The notes below the pieces were generated by a model. The model had not been told where the DNA came from. It saw only the letters and a program-made list of their open reading frames with translations, and did not search any database. A program made the position numbers and the translations under genes. From Spirochaeta sp. UBA5339 (lineage in GTDB: Bacteria; Spirochaetota; Spirochaetia; DSM-2461), in the NCBI GenBank assembly GCA_002408085.1, contig DHQL01000027.1, positions 134,488 to 198,487 of the forward strand: 64,000 bases of DNA, in the 5' to 3' direction. Positions 1-7,970 of the stretch are shown in pieces (position 1 is the stretch's first letter; the number at the start of each line of letters is the position of its first letter).

Positions 1-397
1 AGTGGCCGTGGGAGGTATAGGCGCAGAGGCAGACATCGGTCATCACCGTCAGTTCAGGGAACTCCTTTTTCAGAACCCTTACCGCCTGCTGAACGGAACC
101 GGTGGAGCAGCAGGCCTCGGTGCCGCTGCCGTCCTTCTTCTCCTCCTCAGTCAGACCGAAGAGAAGAACGCCTCCGATTCCGGCCTTGACCGATGCTTCC
201 ACCTCACGGCAGAGGGTGTCCGGGCTGAGGCGGTACTGTCCGGGCATGGCGTCGATGGCCTCTCTCTTTCCGGAGCCTTCTGCCACGAAGAGGGGCCAGA
301 TAAACTTCTCGGGTCCCGGTAGGGGGGCATCAAAGAGTCTTCTTATGGACCGGCTCTGTCTGAGCCGTCTCATACGAATATCGGGATAACCTTTCAT
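1..397 (-). CDS. hemB: Porphobilinogen synthase (delta-aminolevulinate dehydratase), N-terminal part, cut by window edge
   Basis: This enzyme condenses two 5-aminolevulinate molecules into porphobilinogen in the cytoplasm. Only about 132 N-terminal residues lie in the window. The visible part has the family opening (RMRRLRQSRSIRRLF), then FIWPLFVAEG, and ends in the metal-binding stretch DVCLCAYTSHGH, where the Cys residues of zinc-type HemB proteins sit. The ATG overlaps the TGA of the upstream hemC-cobA-hemD fusion (ATGA at 394-397), and an AAGGAG-like ribosome site lies just before it. It is the last visible gene of the minus-strand operon hemL, sirC-hemA, hemC-cobA-hemD, hemB. Identity is secure; the C-terminal half, including the Schiff-base lysines, is not visible. 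Confidence 0.95.
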   Translation of the reverse strand, partial: MKGYPDIRMRRLRQSRSIRRLFDAPLPGPEKFIWPLFVAEGSGKREAIDAMPGQYRLSPDTLCREVEASVKAGIGGVLLFGLTEEEKKDGSGTEACCSTGSVQQAVRVLKKEFPELTVMTDVCLCAYTSHGH

Positions 398-2508
398 ACT
401 GTCTCCTTCAGTTTTCTTTCAACAAGGTCGGCGGCCAGGGTCATAAGGGCCGAGGGAATATCAGCTTCCCGGGCGGTAAGCGGTTCGATGGTAGAGAGCT
501 CTCTGATGGTCCGGGCCGTGGGTTCTCCGATGGCAAGGAGAATCTTTCCCTTAAGGGCAGAGCTTCCCCAGTTCTCTATAAAGGCCTTTACTCCAGAGGA
601 GCTGGCAAAGAATACCGCATCGGCTTCGGGACAGTTCTCTTCTGCGGGAACCGGTCTGTTATCGTAGAGAACAGCGTCGGTCACCGCGCAGCCCAGCTCT
701 TCCAGAGTCTCTGTGATTTCAGGGCCCGCCATGGCGGATCTGAGGCGGAGTATCTTTTCTCCCTTATTCACGGCGGAAGCGGCGGCCTTCTTCAGCTCTT
801 CGGCTCCATAGGAGGCGGGAGGGCAGAGATCGGCGTGGATGCCGTACTCAAGAAGCTTCTGTTTCGAGGGATTTCCGCAGACCATAATCTTCGGCAGTTT
901 TCTCAGGTCAATTTTATCCAGTTTCACAAGTTCCATAAAGAACTCGATCGCCGCCGGGGAGGTCAGAACCACCCAGTCATAGCCTTCAAGAGTCAAAGAA
1001 TCAAGAGTCCGCTCCAGACGGATCAGGGACGAGGGCAGGGGAGTGCCTCCCAGTTCCTCTGTTATCCGGCAGGCCCGGTCCATCATGCGTTCGCTGCAGG
1101 TCAGAAGGATCTTCTTCCCTTCAAGGGCTCCCAGGGCAGTGTCAAAGCCGTAGGATGTGATCTCCCCGGCAATCAGAAGACCAGGTTCGCCGTAGCCCTC
1201 TTTCTCTATCAGGCCGGGGATGGTTTTCAGGGTTCCCTTTACAATCTTCCGGTTCGGGGCTCCGGCGTTGTAGACCACAGCCGCCGGTTCATCGGGGCTG
1301 CGTCCCTCACTTATAAGGGTGTCTATAACAGCAGGAGCGGCCTTCAGTGACATAAAGAAGACAATTGGCAGAGCTGTTCTGGCGGCGGCACCCGTGTCGG
1401 CAATTCCCCCGTCCTTTACCCGGGAACTAATGGCGGTAAATCCCCTTGAGATCTCCCTCCTTGTCAGAAGCATGCCTGTCCCGGTGGTGGCGGCGCCAAG
1501 GCTGCTGACTCCGGGAATGACCTGGTAGGGGATCTTCAGGGATTCCAGCTCCTCTACCTCCTCGGCCAGACGTCCGAAGATGCCCGGGTCTCCTCCCTTG
1601 AGGCGGACCACTCTGATTCCCTTTCTGGCATACTCAGAGATCAGGGCGCTGATCTTCTCCTGGGGAAGGCTGTGACGGCCGCTTCTCTTGCCGGTATAGA
1701 CCTTTTCTCCCGTCACGTAGTCAAGGAGCCTGTTATCCAGAAGGGAGTCGTAGAGGCAGACATCACAGTTTTTCAGGGCTACCAGACCTCCCGCCGTGCA
1801 GAGGGAGGCAGATCCGGGACCGGCGCCCACAAACTTTACTGCCTTAACAAAGAGGCTCCGGATGGCCTGGAAACGGGGGTCACCTGCACGAAATGTCAGG
1901 CAGAGTACGCCCTGGGCCTCGGGGGCGGGCAGCTCTTCCAGGGAGAGCTCCTCTGTGATTCTGTCTGCAAGTCCCAGACGGTTCAGGGCGGCCTTTGCCA
2001 TAAGGATCATGTCAAAGCGGCCCTCATCCAGCTGGGCCAGACGGTCTTCGATATTGCCGCGGATGGGGCTGCGGGGAACATCGGGGAAGCGGGTCTTGCA
2101 GTACTCCTCCCGCCGTCCGCTGGAGACCCCTATCAGATGTTCCGGTCCCAGATCATCGGGGCGGAATCCGGGGCGGCAGATCAGGACATCCTCCCGTTCC
2201 TCCCGCCAGGGGAGCCAGACCCAGTCCAGCCCCTCTCTCAAGGGGTATTCCAGATCCTTGGCGCTGTGGGTGGCGCAGTCCAGCTCTCCCGAGAGGACAG
2301 CGTCATCCAGGTCCTTTGAGAAAAAGTCTCCGGGACTCTGCATCAGGTCGGTCTTTCTGTCCCTGTCTCCGGGGCTGGACAGATTGACCTGCTCCCATGT
2401 GATGGAGGGGATTAGTTCTGCTATTTTTTCAAGGGCCGAGGCTGCCTGCAGCACGGCCAGCCGGCTGCTTCTGTTTCCTGCCCGTAAGAGTGTTTGCGAT
2501 TCTGTCAT
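394..2508 (-). CDS. hemC-cobA-hemD: Trifunctional fusion: hydroxymethylbilane synthase (lacking domain 3), uroporphyrinogen-III C-methyltransferase, uroporphyrinogen-III synthase
   Basis: A 704-residue fusion with three modules. Residues 1-220 match domains 1 and 2 of HemC (RAGNRSSRLAVLQA near 9-22, HSAKD with the catalytic Asp at 85, SSGRRE near 129-134, RGNIEDRL near 150-157). Residues 222-466 are a SUMT/CobA methyltransferase (VGAGPGSASL, LKGGDPGIFGR, PGVSS). Residues 467-704 are HemD-like. Together they would turn porphobilinogen into uroporphyrinogen III and then precorrin-2. HemC domain 3, which carries the Cys that anchors the dipyrromethane cofactor, is absent: the methyltransferase starts directly after PRFQAIRSLF. 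The start overlaps the upstream sirC-hemA gene by 80 nt, and AGGAG lies 13 nt upstream. The three assignments are firm; activity of the HemC part is uncertain. Confidence 0.92.
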   Translation of the reverse strand: MTESQTLLRAGNRSSRLAVLQAASALEKIAELIPSITWEQVNLSSPGDRDRKTDLMQSPGDFFSKDLDDAVLSGELDCATHSAKDLEYPLREGLDWVWLPWREEREDVLICRPGFRPDDLGPEHLIGVSSGRREEYCKTRFPDVPRSPIRGNIEDRLAQLDEGRFDMILMAKAALNRLGLADRITEELSLEELPAPEAQGVLCLTFRAGDPRFQAIRSLFVKAVKFVGAGPGSASLCTAGGLVALKNCDVCLYDSLLDNRLLDYVTGEKVYTGKRSGRHSLPQEKISALISEYARKGIRVVRLKGGDPGIFGRLAEEVEELESLKIPYQVIPGVSSLGAATTGTGMLLTRREISRGFTAISSRVKDGGIADTGAAARTALPIVFFMSLKAAPAVIDTLISEGRSPDEPAAVVYNAGAPNRKIVKGTLKTIPGLIEKEGYGEPGLLIAGEITSYGFDTALGALEGKKILLTCSERMMDRACRITEELGGTPLPSSLIRLERTLDSLTLEGYDWVVLTSPAAIEFFMELVKLDKIDLRKLPKIMVCGNPSKQKLLEYGIHADLCPPASYGAEELKKAAASAVNKGEKILRLRSAMAGPEITETLEELGCAVTDAVLYDNRPVPAEENCPEADAVFFASSSGVKAFIENWGSSALKGKILLAIGEPTARTIRELSTIEPLTAREADIPSALMTLAADLVERKLKETV

Positions 2509-4009
2509 AGCTGTCTCTGTTCTCCTGTATTGTGCGGCGGCATTGGGTCATTACCTGCTCCATATCGGCCAGTTCCCGTCTGTACCAGTGTTTCAGATCA
2601 TCAAGATCCCGGACGGGCAGTCTCTCTTCATAGGGCCCGTCCTCATCCCGGCACTCCCGTCCCCTGTCGTATCCGCTTCCCAGGGAGGGGGAGATATTTC
2701 TGGGCAGTGAGAGGTCTATAAGCAGGGTGGTTCTCTCTTTTGAAAAGAGGGGCTCGTCTCCGGACTTCAGAAGGTATTGGGGACTTGATGTGGCCGCAAT
2801 GACCACGTCGGCCCCGGCTATTCTGGTCTTGAACTCCGTCAGTGGGATAAGTTCCATATCCCACTCCCAGGAGGGCTTGTTTCTGTGATAGCAGCAGATA
2901 AGGCGGTATCCGGCAGCGCTCATTCTCCGGGCCATTCCCTCGGCGATAATTCCCGTTCCCAGTATGAGGGCCGTTTTTCCACTGCCCGGAAGTTCACCGG
3001 TGGTGCCGGCAGTCAGGGTCTGGCGGATATTTTCACAGGCCACATCCTCTATTTCAAATTCCTTGAGCAGTGGGGAGACCTTCCCGCGGATCTTCTTGGA
3101 CACCCCAAGGGTCCGGGCAAACCAGTCGTTCAAAATCGTGCCGGTCCAGCCCCTCTCTTCGGCGGTCTGCCGGGCTTCCTTCATCTGGGCGACGATATGG
3201 TTTTCGCCGGGGGTCTGAGAGTAGAGGCCTGCAAGAAGGGTAGAGCTGTGTTCAAAGGCCTCCTCCCCCTGGAGAAGGTAGTATTCATCCTCACTTAAAG
3301 AGTCGAATCCCAGAATCCTTTTCAGGAGGAGTCCGACGCTCCTCTCTCCGGATACAACCGCATGAACCTCAATTCTGTTGCAGGTGTTGAGGATCAGAAA
3401 TTCGTGTACTCCCCAGACATGGCTCAGCATCATCCCTGTGGTCTCAAAATCCTCCGGTCCCAGGTGGAAGGGCTCCCTTCTTTCCAGAGCAAGCTCCCGG
3501 TGACTGGTACCGATCACCATCAGATCAAGGGAGTCCATCATCTCGATATGCTTTTCCAGGTTCTGTTTGATCAGTTTGGACCGGCGGCAGGAGGCTCCTC
3601 CCGTGGATACGGCCACCGAAAGCTCCTCCTGACGGAAGACCGCAGGGGTTGTGAAGTCTCCTTCGGGCCAGTTCTTGTCTATGGGACAGCAGAGGATGCG
3701 CCTTTTGCGGCACTCTTCCAGAATGCTGAGATTGAGGTCCGAGTCTGAGGTGCCGCAGTAGACGATATCGGCGTCATTCAGGTCCGACAGTTCGAAGGGC
3801 CGTTCCTCCCAGTGAAAGCAGCCCTCCCTGTAGAGCTCCTCCACCCTTGGGCAGAGACCGGGGCTGACAAGTATCAGCTCCGCCCCCGAGGGAATCAGGT
3901 TTTCCAGCTTCCGGGCAATTCCGGGACCGCCCCCCACTATCAGGCAGCGTCTGCCCTCCAGAAGGAGGCTGACGGGAAGGGTCTTCTTGACGACGGGACC
4001 GTACTTCAT
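2429..4009 (-). CDS. hemA: Fusion of precorrin-2 dehydrogenase (SirC/Met8-like) and glutamyl-tRNA reductase
   Basis: A 526-residue bifunctional protein. Residues 1-155 are a Met8/SirC-type NAD-dependent precorrin-2 dehydrogenase (GGGPGIARK near 26-34, TTPAVFRQEELSVAVSTGG near 120-138), giving sirohydrochlorin. From about residue 163 it is glutamyl-tRNA reductase: MVIGTSHRELALERRE, the catalytic Cys210 in LNTCNRIEVHA, GENHIVAQMKEA near 268-279, an NADPH-binding GTGIIAEG near 351-358, and DLSLPRNISPSLG near 432-444. The C-terminal dimerisation segment is only about 45 residues, well below the roughly 110 usual for HemA, and is followed by a basic tail. The ATG overlaps the hemL stop by one base (TGATG at 4007-4011). 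The fusion joins the first and last steps of the path to sirohydrochlorin. Confidence 0.93.
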   Translation of the reverse strand: MKYGPVVKKTLPVSLLLEGRRCLIVGGGPGIARKLENLIPSGAELILVSPGLCPRVEELYREGCFHWEERPFELSDLNDADIVYCGTSDSDLNLSILEECRKRRILCCPIDKNWPEGDFTTPAVFRQEELSVAVSTGGASCRRSKLIKQNLEKHIEMMDSLDLMVIGTSHRELALERREPFHLGPEDFETTGMMLSHVWGVHEFLILNTCNRIEVHAVVSGERSVGLLLKRILGFDSLSEDEYYLLQGEEAFEHSSTLLAGLYSQTPGENHIVAQMKEARQTAEERGWTGTILNDWFARTLGVSKKIRGKVSPLLKEFEIEDVACENIRQTLTAGTTGELPGSGKTALILGTGIIAEGMARRMSAAGYRLICCYHRNKPSWEWDMELIPLTEFKTRIAGADVVIAATSSPQYLLKSGDEPLFSKERTTLLIDLSLPRNISPSLGSGYDRGRECRDEDGPYEERLPVRDLDDLKHWYRRELADMEQVMTQCRRTIQENRDSYDRIANTLTGRKQKQPAGRAAGSLGP

Positions 4010-5316
4010 CAGGCCTCAGATCCGTTTTTCATCTTTTTCAGGGCCCTGTAGCCGGCCTCAATGGTCTTTTCAATATCCCCGGGGCTGTGTGCCGCAGAGA
4101 CAAAGGCCGCTTCGAAGGCCGATGGCGCCAGATAGATTCCCTCTTCCAGGGAGGCTCTGAAGTATCTGCCATAGGCATCGGTATCGCAGGCCGAGGCGCC
4201 GTTCCAGTCAAGGACTTCCGAAGCTTCAGTAAGGAAGAGGGTCATCATGGAGCCGACTCTGTTGCTTACGGCCTTGATGCCCAGGCTGCGGCAGTTCTCT
4301 TTCATCCCCTCTTCCAGGGCAAGGGCCCGTTCCTCCAGAGTGGTGTAGAATCCGGGAGTGGTGTCAATAATCTCAAGGGTGCTCAGACCCGCGGCTGTTG
4401 CCAGGGGATTCCCCGACAGGGTTCCCGCCTGATAGACAGGGCCAGCGGGGGCAAGATGATTCATAATCTCAGCCCTTCCGCCGTAGGCTGCCAGGGGCAT
4501 TCCTCCGCCTATAATCTTGCCGAAGGTGGAGAGGTCCGGTTTTATTCCGTAGAGCTCCTGGGCTCCTCCCCGGGCCACACGGAATCCCGTCATCACCTCA
4601 TCGATAATCAGAAGACTTCCCTCCTGTTCGGTGATGGCGCGGAGGCCTTCCAGAAAACCTTCAGCAGGAGGGACGACTCCCATATTTCCGGCTACAGGCT
4701 CCACTATCAGAGCGGCGATCTCTCCCTTATGGGCTTCAAAGAGTTTCCTTACAGATTCAAGATCATTGTACCGGGCGATCAGGGTCCCCGAGGCGGTGCC
4801 GGATGTTACACCGGGGCTGTTGGGGACACCCAGAGTGGCGGCTCCCGAACCGGCGGCGATGAGAAAGCTGTCGCCGTGGCCGTGATAGCAGCCCTCGAAT
4901 TTGATAATCAGATCTCTGCCGGTAAATCCACGGGCCAGGCGGAGGGCGGACATTGTGGCTTCTGTTCCCGAGTTGACCAGTCTGACCTTCTCCATGGAGG
5001 GAACCATGGATCTGATCTTTTCGGCCAGAAGGGTCTCTGCTGTGGTGGGGGCTCCGTAGCTGAGGCCCTTTTCACAGGCTTTCTGCACCGCCTGAACCAC
5101 TTTGGGGTGAGTATGACCCAGTATCATGGGTCCCCAGGAACCCACATAGTCGATAAACTCATTGCCGTCGATATCTATTATCTTTGATCCTTCCGCCCTT
5201 TCGATAAAGAGAGGATTTCCCCCCACTGACTTGAAGGCCCGGACGGGAGAGTTGACTCCTCCGGGAATAAGGGCTTCAGCTGATCTGAATTCTTTTTGAC
5301 TGTTATCTGTTTTCAT
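4009..5316 (-). CDS. hemL: Glutamate-1-semialdehyde 2,1-aminomutase
   Basis: This PLP enzyme isomerises glutamate-1-semialdehyde, the product of HemA, to 5-aminolevulinate. The protein is 435 residues from ATG 5316, matching the family length. It opens with AEALIPGGVNSPVRAFKSVGG, and has NSGTEATMSALRLARG, DEVMTGFRVA and FGKIIGGGMPLAAYGG with the PLP lysine. A longer in-frame reading up to 5481 exists, but it runs through promoter-like intergenic DNA and adds sequence foreign to the family. The start at 5316 is preceded by AAAGGA with 8 nt spacing. It is the first gene of the minus-strand operon and its stop overlaps the next start, so translation is probably coupled. I found no convincing promoter and no riboswitch on this strand. 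Confidence 0.96.
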   Translation of the reverse strand: MKTDNSQKEFRSAEALIPGGVNSPVRAFKSVGGNPLFIERAEGSKIIDIDGNEFIDYVGSWGPMILGHTHPKVVQAVQKACEKGLSYGAPTTAETLLAEKIRSMVPSMEKVRLVNSGTEATMSALRLARGFTGRDLIIKFEGCYHGHGDSFLIAAGSGAATLGVPNSPGVTSGTASGTLIARYNDLESVRKLFEAHKGEIAALIVEPVAGNMGVVPPAEGFLEGLRAITEQEGSLLIIDEVMTGFRVARGGAQELYGIKPDLSTFGKIIGGGMPLAAYGGRAEIMNHLAPAGPVYQAGTLSGNPLATAAGLSTLEIIDTTPGFYTTLEERALALEEGMKENCRSLGIKAVSNRVGSMMTLFLTEASEVLDWNGASACDTDAYGRYFRASLEEGIYLAPSAFEAAFVSAAHSPGDIEKTIEAGYRALKKMKNGSEA

Positions 5317-5434
5317 GGAATGGGTCCTTTGGCAGAGCTGTTCACTATTATCATAGGTATATGTCAGTGAAAATGATTTTGAATATATACACAGTTCTGG
5401 TAAAAAATTGTCATTCTTTCCCTTTATATCAGGA

Positions 5435-5464
5435 TTGACATATGCTTCTCTTTGATACCATGAT
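5435..5464 (+). promoter_or_regulatory. Sigma-70-like promoter of the cbi operon
   Basis: A perfect -35 box TTGACA (5435-5440) is followed after 18 nt by CATGAT (5459-5464). Transcription would start near 5471, about a dozen bases before the first strand of riboswitch helix P1. Placement relative to the riboswitch makes this the best candidate for the cbi operon promoter. The rest of the 5317-5483 intergenic stretch is AT-rich and must hold the divergent hem promoter, but I could not pick one -10/-35 pair for that strand. Confidence 0.6.
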
Positions 5465-5483
5465 GACTGGTACATAATCAATC

Positions 5484-5667
5484 TTTCAAGGGCCCCCGCA
5501 GTGACAATTAGGGGGTAAAAAGGGAATCCCGTGAAACCCGGGAACGGACCCGCCGCTGTAACTGAACCGGCCCTGTCGGGCTCCTCCCTGCTCGAAGACC
5601 ACTGCCTTATAAAGGCGGGAAGGGGAGCGAGGGAGTTGTTCAGGAGTCAGAAGACCTGCCCTTGAAA
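5484..5667 (+). promoter_or_regulatory. Cobalamin (adenosylcobalamin-type) riboswitch
   Basis: The leader of cbiK carries the hallmarks of the cobalamin riboswitch. These are the GGGAA...GTGAAA...CCCGG...CCCGCCGCTGTAACTG core (5522-5564), a GACCACTG segment near 5597-5604, and the closing GTCAGAAGACCTGCC element near 5646-5660. The outer helix P1 is a perfect 10-bp pair: TTTCAAGGGC at 5484-5493 with GCCCTTGAAA at 5658-5667. About 33 nt separate it from the cbiK start, with an AACGAGG ribosome site near 5687, which favours translational control. Binding of cobalamin should reduce expression of the downstream biosynthesis operon. The hem operon on the other strand shows no such element. Confidence 0.95.
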
Positions 5668-5700
5668 ATCCTAAAGACCCATTTAACGAGGTTAAATTGA

Positions 5701-6525
5701 ATGAGTTCCAGAAAAGCGCTGCTGGTTGTCAGTTTCGGCACCAGTCATGAAGATACTCTAGAAAAAACAATCCAGGCCTGTGAGAACTCTCTGGCCGGGG
5801 CCTTTCCCGGCTACGATCTGAAGCGGGCCTTTACATCCCATATTATAATCCGGAAGCTCGCCAGGGAGAGATCCCAATATATCGACACTCCCGCCATGGC
5901 GGTGGAGCGGCTCCTTTTGGAGGGATATGAGGAGGTTCATATTCAGCCCCTTCATATCATTCCCGGTGAGGAGTACCACCATAAGGTTCTCAGCCCGGTT
6001 CTTCCCTTCAGGGAGAAATTCCGCTCCTTTACAATAGGTGAACCTCTTCTTTTTTCCCATACCGACTACGATCTTGTACTGGATGCCCTGGAGGATCAGA
6101 TGCCTGATCTGGGCGAGGGAGAGGCTCTGGTTCTTATGGGCCATGGTACAGAACACCCCGCCAACGCCTGCTACAGCTGTCTGCAGGTCAAGGCCGATGA
6201 GAGGGGACTTCCCGTTGAGATCGGCTGTGTGGAGGGATATCCCGAACTGGACCGGGTTGTGGATAAGCTGAAGGAGAAGGGGTATAGACGCCTTCATCTG
6301 ATGCCCCTGATGCTGGTTTCCGGAGACCATGCTGTCAACGATATGGCCGGAGACGATGAGGAGAGCTGGAAGAGCGTTCTTGAGGCCGAAGGTTATGATG
6401 TGAAGTGCTACCTTCAGGGTCTGGGTGAGAATCCTCTGATTCAGAAGATTTTCAACCGCAAGGCACTCTCTGCGCTCTCGGCTCTCTCGGCTGAGAAAGC
6501 CGTTCCCGGGGGCAGGGACCATTGA
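5701..6525 (+). CDS. cbiK: Sirohydrochlorin cobaltochelatase, anaerobic type
   Basis: CbiK inserts Co2+ into sirohydrochlorin, the first committed step of anaerobic cobalamin synthesis. The 274-residue protein begins KALLVVSFGTSHEDT. It has the two His-containing motifs of the family, MGHGTEHPAN (His148) and LVSGDHAVNDMAGDDEESW (His210). I see no signal peptide, so it is probably cytoplasmic. It is the first gene behind the cobalamin riboswitch. Its TGA overlaps the TTG start of cbiA. Near the C terminus a 9-bp unit is repeated three times (6463-6489), giving ALSALSALSAEKA, an addition outside the conserved domain. Sirohydrochlorin would come from the SirC domain encoded by the divergent operon. 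Confidence 0.95.
   Translation: MSSRKALLVVSFGTSHEDTLEKTIQACENSLAGAFPGYDLKRAFTSHIIIRKLARERSQYIDTPAMAVERLLLEGYEEVHIQPLHIIPGEEYHHKVLSPVLPFREKFRSFTIGEPLLFSHTDYDLVLDALEDQMPDLGEGEALVLMGHGTEHPANACYSCLQVKADERGLPVEIGCVEGYPELDRVVDKLKEKGYRRLHLMPLMLVSGDHAVNDMAGDDEESWKSVLEAEGYDVKCYLQGLGENPLIQKIFNRKALSALSALSAEKAVPGGRDH
6463..6489 (+). repeat. Three imperfect tandem 9-bp units at the 3' end of cbiK
   Basis: GCACTCTCT, GCGCTCTCG and GCTCTCTCG follow one another and encode Ala-Leu-Ser three times. They lie about 35-60 bp before the cbiK stop, outside the catalytic domain. Confidence 0.7.
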
Positions 6526-7940
6526 AGACCTTTATGATTGCCGGGACATCCAGCGGCTGCGGAAAGAGCACCGTGGCCATGGGTGTAAACCGCCTCCTCT
6601 ACAGAAAGGGCTACACCCTCCAGTGCTGGAAGTGCGGTCCTGACTATATCGATCCCGGCTTCCACTCCCTGGCTTCCCACGGCATCTGCCGCAACCTGGA
6701 TACAAGGCTTATGGAGCGTTCTCCCCTGATCTCCCTCTTTCACCATCACGGCGCCGGGGCGGATCTCTGTCCCGTTGAAGGGGTTATGGGCTACTACGAC
6801 GGTGACGCCGGCCGTTATGACGAAGGAAGCTCCTATGATCTTTCAAAGACCCTGGGAATCCCTGTTATTATTGTTATTGATGCCTCCTCTGCGGCCCAGA
6901 GTGTCGGCGCCACGGCCCTGGGATTTCAGAAGTACCGTGAGGATGCTCCCATTGCCGGCTATATTCTGAACAGAACCGGTTCCGGGCGTCATGCCTCCAT
7001 GGTTCGGGATGCGGTTGAGGCCGCCACAGGACTTCCTGTGATCGGGGAAATTCCCAAAACAAAGGATATTGAACTTCCCTCCCGTCATCTGGGGCTGAAG
7101 ATGGCCACTGAGGCGGGCATCCGGGACGAGGTGGACGGGATTCTGGAACGCCTTGCGGATCTGATGGAGGCCCATCTTGATCTTGACCGGCTGATTGAGC
7201 TTAGCCGGACCGCTTCCCCGGATCAAAACGCCGGTGCTGCCGAAGCTGCCGGAGCCGGGGAAGGCTTGGAGATTTATACCGGAACTCCGGTGGTTGAAGA
7301 GAGCCCTATTATCGCTGTGGCCAGGGATGATGCCTTCAGTTTCTACTACCAGGACAATCTGGATCTTCTGAAGGACCGGGGCGCCCGGCTGGCCTTCTTT
7401 TCTCCTGTCCATGATAAAAAACTCCCCGAGGGCTGCAGCGCCGTCTACTTCGGAGGGGGCTACCCCGAGCGATTTGCCCGGGAGCTCTCCGAAAACCGGA
7501 GCATGATGGGTGATATCCGCAGAGCCGCAGAGGACGGAATGCCCGTCTACGGCGAGTGCGGGGGGTATATGTACCTGGCCGAATCCCTGAGAACAAGGGA
7601 CGGAGAGCTCTACAGGATGGCGGGACTTCTTCCCGGAGAGATCTCCATGACCTCCTCCCTCAAGGCCCTGGGCTACGGAACCGTCAGCTGGAGGTCCGAT
7701 AACTTTCTGGCTCCCGCGGGCACGGAGGTTCCGGGACACCTTTTTCACTGGTCCTGTCTGGAGAATGCTGTGGATCAGAAGACGGTGTTTTCCATGGACC
7801 GGAAGGGAGAGATCCTTCTAGAGGGATACAACTATAAAAACGTTCTTGCCAGCTATGTTCACTTTCACTTTATCAGCCGTCCTGAGCTGGCGGAAAACTT
7901 TGTAAGGGCTGCCGCGGCCTGGAAAATGCGCGGCCAATAA
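6522..7940 (+). CDS. cbiA: Cobyrinate a,c-diamide synthase
   Basis: CbiA amidates the a and c side chains of cobyrinic acid, using ATP and glutamine. The 472-residue protein has an N-terminal P-loop-like synthetase domain (GTSSGCGKST at 8-17, CWKCGPDYIDPGFH near 35-48, NLDTRLM). Its C-terminal class-I glutamine amidotransferase domain has the nucleophile Cys346 in VYGECGGYMYL and a late HFHF motif. An Ala/Gly-rich linker near 235-250 separates the domains. The start is TTG at 6522, overlapping the cbiK TGA; an in-frame ATG at 6534 is possible, but the longer form fits the family. It lies 30 nt upstream of cbiC, with a small inverted repeat in between. Confidence 0.95.
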   Translation: MKTFMIAGTSSGCGKSTVAMGVNRLLYRKGYTLQCWKCGPDYIDPGFHSLASHGICRNLDTRLMERSPLISLFHHHGAGADLCPVEGVMGYYDGDAGRYDEGSSYDLSKTLGIPVIIVIDASSAAQSVGATALGFQKYREDAPIAGYILNRTGSGRHASMVRDAVEAATGLPVIGEIPKTKDIELPSRHLGLKMATEAGIRDEVDGILERLADLMEAHLDLDRLIELSRTASPDQNAGAAEAAGAGEGLEIYTGTPVVEESPIIAVARDDAFSFYYQDNLDLLKDRGARLAFFSPVHDKKLPEGCSAVYFGGGYPERFARELSENRSMMGDIRRAAEDGMPVYGECGGYMYLAESLRTRDGELYRMAGLLPGEISMTSSLKALGYGTVSWRSDNFLAPAGTEVPGHLFHWSCLENAVDQKTVFSMDRKGEILLEGYNYKNVLASYVHFHFISRPELAENFVRAAAAWKMRGQ

Positions 7941-7955
7941 TCAGATTTTATCTGA
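7941..7955. repeat. Small perfect inverted repeat between cbiA and cbiC
   Basis: TCAGAT, then TTT, then ATCTGA directly after the cbiA stop would form a 6-bp hairpin. No U-run follows, so it is unlikely to be a terminator. It may only be a minor structural element in the operon transcript. Confidence 0.5.
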
Positions 7956-7970
7956 GTACGAGAGGCAGTT

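Noticed and set aside
2429..2508. Possible frameshift between sirC-hemA and hemC-cobA-hemD because of the 80-nt overlap
   Set aside because: Both proteins have sensible ends: the HemC start has its own ribosome site and begins at the family's first motif. The overlap looks real.
1796..2710. Plus-strand frame of 304 codons across hemC-cobA-hemD and hemA
   Set aside because: It spans two real genes on the other strand and is rich in Ser and Arg, as shadow frames often are.
4087..5187. Plus-strand open frame of 366 codons within hemL
   Set aside because: hemL on the other strand is unmistakable; the frame has no recognisable domain.
5317..5481. Upstream extension of hemL to an ATG at 5481
   Set aside because: The added residues do not resemble HemL, the DNA is AT-rich intergenic, and AAAGGA supports the start at 5316.
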